Part shown: positions 60,039-64,000 of the stretch, piece by piece
How positions within the stretch are numbered: position 1 is the stretch's first letter
Layout of the letters: the number at the start of each line of letters is the position of its first letter
Origin: Prosthecobacter sp.
Lineage (GTDB): Bacteria > Verrucomicrobiota > Verrucomicrobiia > Verrucomicrobiales > Verrucomicrobiaceae
Length of the DNA stretch: 64,000 bases
Assembly: GCA_019186985.1 (NCBI GenBank)
Contig: JABARQ010000008.1
Span: 42,288-106,287, forward strand
Reading direction: 5' to 3'
Made by a program: the position numbers and the translations under genes
The notes under the pieces: model-generated
What the model was told of the DNA's origin: nothing
Seen by the model: only the letters and a program-made list of their open reading frames with translations
Databases searched by the model: none

Positions 60039-61197
60039 ACCCGCCCTGCTGCTCATCGGCCATCCCTACGCTGCGCTGGAGAACCGCAAGAAGGTCCAGG
60101 CGCTGGCCGCGCACTTTGACCTCACCTGCGTCACCTCGACGCTGGAGGACGGCGTCATCCTGGGGCGCCCGGCCTCGGACTTTGACAATGAAAACGATGC
60201 CTGCCGGCGGGCCTACGAACTGGTCCGCCTGCCTCGTTCCAGGCGCAGCATCACGACGTTTTTTTATGAGGGTCTGGCCGGGGTCATGCGACACCGGCGA
60301 TACGACGTGGTGCTGGTCGAGAACGAGCCCTGGGCTGTGGTGCGCTGGCAGGCGCGCCTGCTGGCCGGGCTGCTTCAGCCGCAATGTTTGTTCGGCGAGT
60401 TCACCTGGGAGAATGTCGAGCGCCCGGGCTGGAAGGGCTGGCTGCTCTCCTTCATCTACCGTGCGATGACGGCGACGACGGGCTTCATCATCGCCGGCAA
60501 CCGGGCCGCGAAAGCCCTCGTGGTGAAGCGTGGCGCACGTCCGGCGGAGGTGCATGTGGACGCACAGCTTGGCATCGACCTTGCCAGCCATGCCCCTGCA
60601 TCGGCGGAGGAGCGTCTGGATCTGCGGCGCCGGCTGGGCCTGCCGGAGCATGGCCTGGTGGTCGGCTACTGCGGCCGGCTGACGGCCGAGAAGGGCCTGC
60701 GGGAGCTGGTGGAGGCCTGCGGGGAGAATCAGCCGGTGCATCTGGCTCTGCTCGGAGCCGGGCCGATGAAACCCTGGCTGGAGGAGCAGGCGCGGCGGCT
60801 GCCCTGGCTGCATCTGCTGCCGCCAAGGCCGCACTGGGAGATCCCGGAATTTCTCCGCTGCCTCGACTTGTTCGTGCTGGCAAGCCAGCCGGTGCGCTCC
60901 ATGAGGAACTGCTGGGAGGAGCAGTTCGGCCATGTGCTGATCGAGGCGATGGCCTGCGGAGTGGCGACGCTGGGCTCGGACAGCGGTGCGATTGCCGAGG
61001 TCATCGGTTTTCCGGAGGCGGTGTTCCGGCACAGCGACGCCGCGTCCCTGGGTGAAGTTTTGAAAATCCACCGCCTGGATGAAGCGAGGCGCGCCGGGCT
61101 TGCCGGGAAGCAGATGGAGCGCACGCGCCGGCTGTACTCCCATGAAGCCGTCGCCGGGCGCTGGGCGGAGTTCATTCAGCGGAGGCTGCATTCATGA
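60025..61197 (+). CDS. GT4-family glycosyltransferase
   Basis: About 390 residues from ATG 60025. GT-B fold: an N-terminal domain with LLIGHPYAALENRKKVQALA, then a C-terminal domain with VVGYCGRLTAEKGLRELVEA and the EX7E-like region EQFGHVLIEAMACGVATLGSDSG, the group 1 (GT4) nucleotide-sugar site. It transfers a sugar during polysaccharide or LPS assembly; donor and acceptor are not evident. It overlaps the upstream membrane protein gene, so it is co-translated. Confidence 0.85.
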   Translation: MSSVKPALLLIGHPYAALENRKKVQALAAHFDLTCVTSTLEDGVILGRPASDFDNENDACRRAYELVRLPRSRRSITTFFYEGLAGVMRHRRYDVVLVENEPWAVVRWQARLLAGLLQPQCLFGEFTWENVERPGWKGWLLSFIYRAMTATTGFIIAGNRAAKALVVKRGARPAEVHVDAQLGIDLASHAPASAEERLDLRRRLGLPEHGLVVGYCGRLTAEKGLRELVEACGENQPVHLALLGAGPMKPWLEEQARRLPWLHLLPPRPHWEIPEFLRCLDLFVLASQPVRSMRNCWEEQFGHVLIEAMACGVATLGSDSGAIAEVIGFPEAVFRHSDAASLGEVLKIHRLDEARRAGLAGKQMERTRRLYSHEAVAGRWAEFIQRRLHS

Positions 61198-61198
61198 A

Positions 61199-62320
61199 AT
61201 GAAGGCGGAGCCGAACAGCCTCAAGGAAGGTTCAGCCGGTGTCGTGATCGACCTGCTGCGGGGCGGGCTGGCGCTGATGGTGCTGGCGGCTCATGCACTG
61301 GAGTCCGCGCTGCGGGTGGCGGAACAAGCCGCGCTTCCTGAGTGGCTGACGGTCACGCTGGGGCATGGTGGCTTCTGGGTGAACGGCTTCTTTGTCCTGT
61401 CCGGGTTCTGCATTCATCGCTCCGTGCTCGCCCAGCGGCGACGGGGGGTGCCGCTGATGCCGGCTTATGCGGAGGCCCGGCTGACGCGCCTGTATCCGGT
61501 TTATCTGGTGGCGCTGGTCTGGGTGCTGTTGTTTTCAGGCTGGCCGGGAGGCGGCCGGATGACCTCGCACCTGCTGATGACGCAGGGCGTGACCGGTGTG
61601 ATGCCATCCCTCAAGCCCGCCTGGAGCCTGACCTATGAGGCGGCTTATTATGCGTTATGGCCGCTGGTGCTGGTGCTGTGTGGCTGGCGGACGCGCAGGG
61701 CCGTGCTGCTGGCCCTGGTGGGTTCCGTGATCTGCGCCGCCGTGCTGATGGGGGTGTGGAAACGCTGGATGGCAGGGGCGGAGGGAACTTGGGTTCTGCC
61801 GATGGCGCTGGTGGCCGCGCAGTTTCCGCTGTGGCTCGGCGGCGCCTGGCTGGCGGGGGAGTGGGAGCGGCTGGGGCCGGCGGTGAGGCGCTGGATGATG
61901 CCGGCTGGCCTGCTTTGGATCATCGTGGGTTACGCCGCGAACGCCTGGGCGCTGAAGCTGGGCGCGTCGGCGACGGTCATGACGGCGCTCGGCTGGCTCG
62001 TGACGCCCGGCTGGCTGCTGACGGTGCTGGGAGGTGCTGCGTGGGATGAATGGCGGAAGCTGGCGGCGGTTGCCCGCTGGTGCGGCCTGCTGAGCTACCC
62101 GCTTTACATCCTGCACCAGGTGCTTCTGGACATGGGCGTGGCCTGGCTGCACGCCTGGAAGGTGTCGATGAGCCCCGGGCCGGCCTGCGTGCTGCTGTTC
62201 CTGCTGGTGATGCTGAACATGCTGCTCTGGGGTGTCCGGCTGGAGGCGGCCTGCCTGGGCTGGCGCGCCCGCTTCCTGGCCCGGCGCCGCACCCGCGAAC
62301 TCGAAACCGTCCCTGCATGA
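61199..62320 (+). CDS. acyltransferase 3 family membrane protein
   Basis: A 373-residue protein from ATG 61199 with about ten helices. The acyltransferase 3 pattern is present: IDLLRGGLALMVLAAHALES (R-G-xxH near helix 1), GFFVLSGFCIHRSVL, an RLTRLYPVYLVAL segment with the conserved Arg, and LSYPLYILHQVLL near the end. These enzymes O-acetylate sugars of LPS and exopolysaccharides. It is 2 bp from the preceding stop and overlaps the next gene by ATGA. Confidence 0.85.
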   Translation: MKAEPNSLKEGSAGVVIDLLRGGLALMVLAAHALESALRVAEQAALPEWLTVTLGHGGFWVNGFFVLSGFCIHRSVLAQRRRGVPLMPAYAEARLTRLYPVYLVALVWVLLFSGWPGGGRMTSHLLMTQGVTGVMPSLKPAWSLTYEAAYYALWPLVLVLCGWRTRRAVLLALVGSVICAAVLMGVWKRWMAGAEGTWVLPMALVAAQFPLWLGGAWLAGEWERLGPAVRRWMMPAGLLWIIVGYAANAWALKLGASATVMTALGWLVTPGWLLTVLGGAAWDEWRKLAAVARWCGLLSYPLYILHQVLLDMGVAWLHAWKVSMSPGPACVLLFLLVMLNMLLWGVRLEAACLGWRARFLARRRTRELETVPA

Positions 62321-63054
62321 GCCTTTATCGCGACGTCCTGTACCGGAACTATTCGGCGGCCTTCAGCGCCCAGAAGTCCTACGCGCCCTGCCAGCAGGTG
62401 GCGCAGTATGAGGCGGTCTATCCGGGGCTGCCTGAGAATCCTGGACTGGCTGTGGCGGACCTGGGTTGCGGAAAGGGGGAATGGCTGGGCTGGCTGGCGG
62501 GGAAGGGCTTCACCAGCCTCACGGGCGTCGATGCCTCGGAGTCGGATCTTTTCATCGCCCGCAGCCATGACAGGTCGGGCGTCCGCTGGGTGCAGGCGGA
62601 CTTGATCGAGCATCTGGAGGCCAGCCCAGGCACCTATGACCTGCTGCACGCCAAGGATGTGATCGAGCACATGACGAAGGACGAGTTCATCCGCTTCCTG
62701 CTGGCGGCGTACAAGGCGTTGAAGCCGGGAGGCAGCCTGTGGATGCTCACCTTCAATGCGCAGAGCCCGCTGGCCGGGGCGACGCGCTATGGCGACTTCA
62801 CCCATGAGTCAGGCCACACGCCCGCCAGCCTGGCCCAATGCCTGAGGGCCTGCGGCTTTGTTCAGCCGAAGGTGCGCGGCTGGCACTACGGCTCGGGTTC
62901 GCCGGGCGGAAGGATGCGGGCCGTGCTGGGCATTCTTTTCTACCGGTTGTGCCGGGTCGTGCTGATGCTTCGTCACGGTGGCGGGGGGGGCGTGGAGGGG
63001 CTGGATCTTCACAGTGCCGAGCCCGACCTCTTTGCCACCGCCGTCCGGCCCTGA
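62317..63054 (+). CDS. class I SAM-dependent methyltransferase
   Basis: 245 residues from ATG 62317 (ATGA overlap with the acyltransferase). The SAM loop is VADLGCGKGEWLGWLAGKG, with VDASESD, VQADLIEHL and HAKDVIEHM typical of Methyltransf_11/23 folds. A C-terminal GSPGGRMRAVLGILFYRL segment may contact the membrane. It is likely to methylate a sugar of the polysaccharide. Confidence 0.8.
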   Translation: MSLYRDVLYRNYSAAFSAQKSYAPCQQVAQYEAVYPGLPENPGLAVADLGCGKGEWLGWLAGKGFTSLTGVDASESDLFIARSHDRSGVRWVQADLIEHLEASPGTYDLLHAKDVIEHMTKDEFIRFLLAAYKALKPGGSLWMLTFNAQSPLAGATRYGDFTHESGHTPASLAQCLRACGFVQPKVRGWHYGSGSPGGRMRAVLGILFYRLCRVVLMLRHGGGGGVEGLDLHSAEPDLFATAVRP

Positions 63055-63061
63055 TCCCTTC

Positions 63062-63844
63062 ATGTTTCGCAGATTCCTCATCTATCTTCGGGAGATCCTG
63101 GTCTGCCTGCCGCTCGCCTTGATCAAGGGGTGGAGGAACTTTGGCTGGCGTGGCGCCTGGCTGGCCTGGTGCGACCTGGTTTTCACCGGGCTGCCCGCGC
63201 CGGTGGCACTGCCTGGCTTCGGTCCGCTGGTCCGTCGCAACGAGGCCCGCAGCCTGATGGACAACTTCTGCCTTGGTGAACTGCGCTGTGCGGAGGTGGA
63301 GCAGGCCCTGCGCGATCATCCTGCGCCCGTCATCCTCGACCTCGGCGTGAACCTGGGCATGAGCGTGCGCTGGTGGTTTCACCTGAACCCGCAGGCCCGG
63401 GTCACGGGCCTGGAGATGATGCAGGAGTCGCTCGACTACACCACGCAGCGTCTGGCGTTCTGCCATCCGGGGGCCGCGTGGCGTCCGGTCTGCTGCGCGG
63501 TGGCGGACAGGGATGGTGCGCCGATGGAGGTCACCTTTGCTGATCCTCTCGAAGGCACCACCAGCATCGCCCGCAGCAGGGGTGATAGGCGGCGGAGGGT
63601 GGAGGTGCGCTGTCTGGACGGCCTGATCACCGAGCCGGAGGTGCTGCTGATCAAATGCGACATCGAGGGCTTTGGCGGCCATGCCCTGGCGGGGGGCCGT
63701 GAGGTGCTGAAACGCACCCGTTTTGTGGTCACGGAAACCCATGGTTCGGAGGAGACCGCGCTGATGGGGCGCGTGCTGTTTGAATCCGGCTTCGTGCCTT
63801 TCCAGCTCAGCTCACGCTCGCTCTGGTGGCGGAGGTCAAGCTGA
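63062..63844 (+). CDS. FkbM-type methyltransferase
   Basis: 260 residues from ATG 63062. An amphipathic N-terminus precedes the FkbM pattern: VILDLGVNLGMSVRWW (SAM loop; DLGVNLG for the usual DxGANxG), VTGLEMMQES, and LLIKCDIEGFGGHAL for the usual LLKIDVEGxE. FkbM members O-methylate sugars. Its end overlaps a convergent gene by 9 bp. Confidence 0.8.
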   Translation: MFRRFLIYLREILVCLPLALIKGWRNFGWRGAWLAWCDLVFTGLPAPVALPGFGPLVRRNEARSLMDNFCLGELRCAEVEQALRDHPAPVILDLGVNLGMSVRWWFHLNPQARVTGLEMMQESLDYTTQRLAFCHPGAAWRPVCCAVADRDGAPMEVTFADPLEGTTSIARSRGDRRRRVEVRCLDGLITEPEVLLIKCDIEGFGGHALAGGREVLKRTRFVVTETHGSEETALMGRVLFESGFVPFQLSSRSLWWRRSS

Positions 63845-64000
63845 GCCTTTGAGCTTGTCCAAGGCCATCTGATGAACCTTCTCCACCGTCCAGCGTTTCA
63901 TGCAGGCCATCGGTTCGGCCGTGTTCTGGCAGCTGTTGACGGGCCGGGTCGGCTGGTCGCAGGGCTGGCAGGGCAGGGTGGGATCGCGCAGCAGGTCAAA
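63836..64000 (-). CDS. C-terminal end of a GT9 (heptosyltransferase-like) protein, partial
   Basis: The last 54 codons of a minus-strand gene that enters from the right edge; TGA at 63838-63836. The residues contain PCQPCDQP, PVNSCQNTAEP, MACMKRWTVEKV and end KLKGSA. The Cys-rich block followed by MxCMxxxxxEKV is typical of the C-terminus of family 9 glycosyltransferases (ADP-heptose:LPS heptosyltransferase type), which fits the heptose genes upstream. Confidence 0.55.
   Translation of the reverse strand, partial: FDLLRDPTLPCQPCDQPTRPVNSCQNTAEPMACMKRWTVEKVHQMALDKLKGSA

Overview
The window is a GC-rich bacterial chromosome segment that most resembles a Verrucomicrobiota member (Prosthecobacter/Verrucomicrobium-like). 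The signs are a PEP-CTERM protein, very large DUF11/SdrD-B surface proteins, a DUF6797-type protein fused to cytochrome c, ActE/ActF subunits of alternative complex III next to a caa3-type oxidase, and a Rex regulator. The phylum is inferred from gene content, not from a marker gene. I saw no rRNA, tRNA, CRISPR array or insertion sequence.

Positions 1-7570 are the right end of an integrated mobile island whose left end lies outside the window. Nearly all its genes are on the minus strand: small plasmid/ICE-type proteins (one DUF6908-like), a clamp-loader-like AAA+ ATPase, a 58-aa protein, a HTH protein, a class II glutamine amidotransferase next to an amidoligase, a RadC/JAB protein, a RarA/MgsA C-terminal-like protein, an excisionase-like HTH protein and a tyrosine integrase. 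Four copies of a ~50-bp element lie just upstream of four of these genes, and several genes have A/C-rich leaders without a Shine-Dalgarno. A spacer at 7569-7920 carries six copies of a short motif, three on each strand.

Positions 7921-21147 hold a nitrilase-family amidase, a LysM lysin-like protein, a ~3,065-residue surface protein, a PEP-CTERM protein and an M20 amidohydrolase.

Positions 21393-31822 form a respiratory operon: actE, actF, a small membrane protein, ccoN-like, ccoO-like, a cytochrome c, cox I, III and IV, two small membrane proteins, and cox II. It ends at a strong terminator and is followed by a heme A synthase. A near-perfect Rex operator lies at the operon promoter, and rex is in the window at 51.4-52.0 kb. 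The CcoN-like subunit has lost four of the six conserved metal-binding histidines, while the adjacent A-type oxidase keeps all of its own. Cox III carries a ~270-residue hydrophilic insertion. ActA-ActD are absent. Together this looks like an undescribed respiratory assembly with a non-catalytic CcoNO-like module between ActEF and caa3.

Positions 33-42.8 kb encode a membrane protein, a YeiH-type transporter and a minus-strand set of secreted hydrolases with an MFS transporter and a dehydrogenase. Positions 42.9-51.4 kb encode two large exported proteins. Then come rex and kup (kup has a structured, GEMM-like leader), a DAHP synthase with a long structured leader, and a heptose/O-antigen cluster from 55.5 kb to the right edge: heptose kinase, GmhA, flippase, O-antigen ligase/polymerase-like protein, GT4, acyltransferase, two methyltransferases and a partial GT9.
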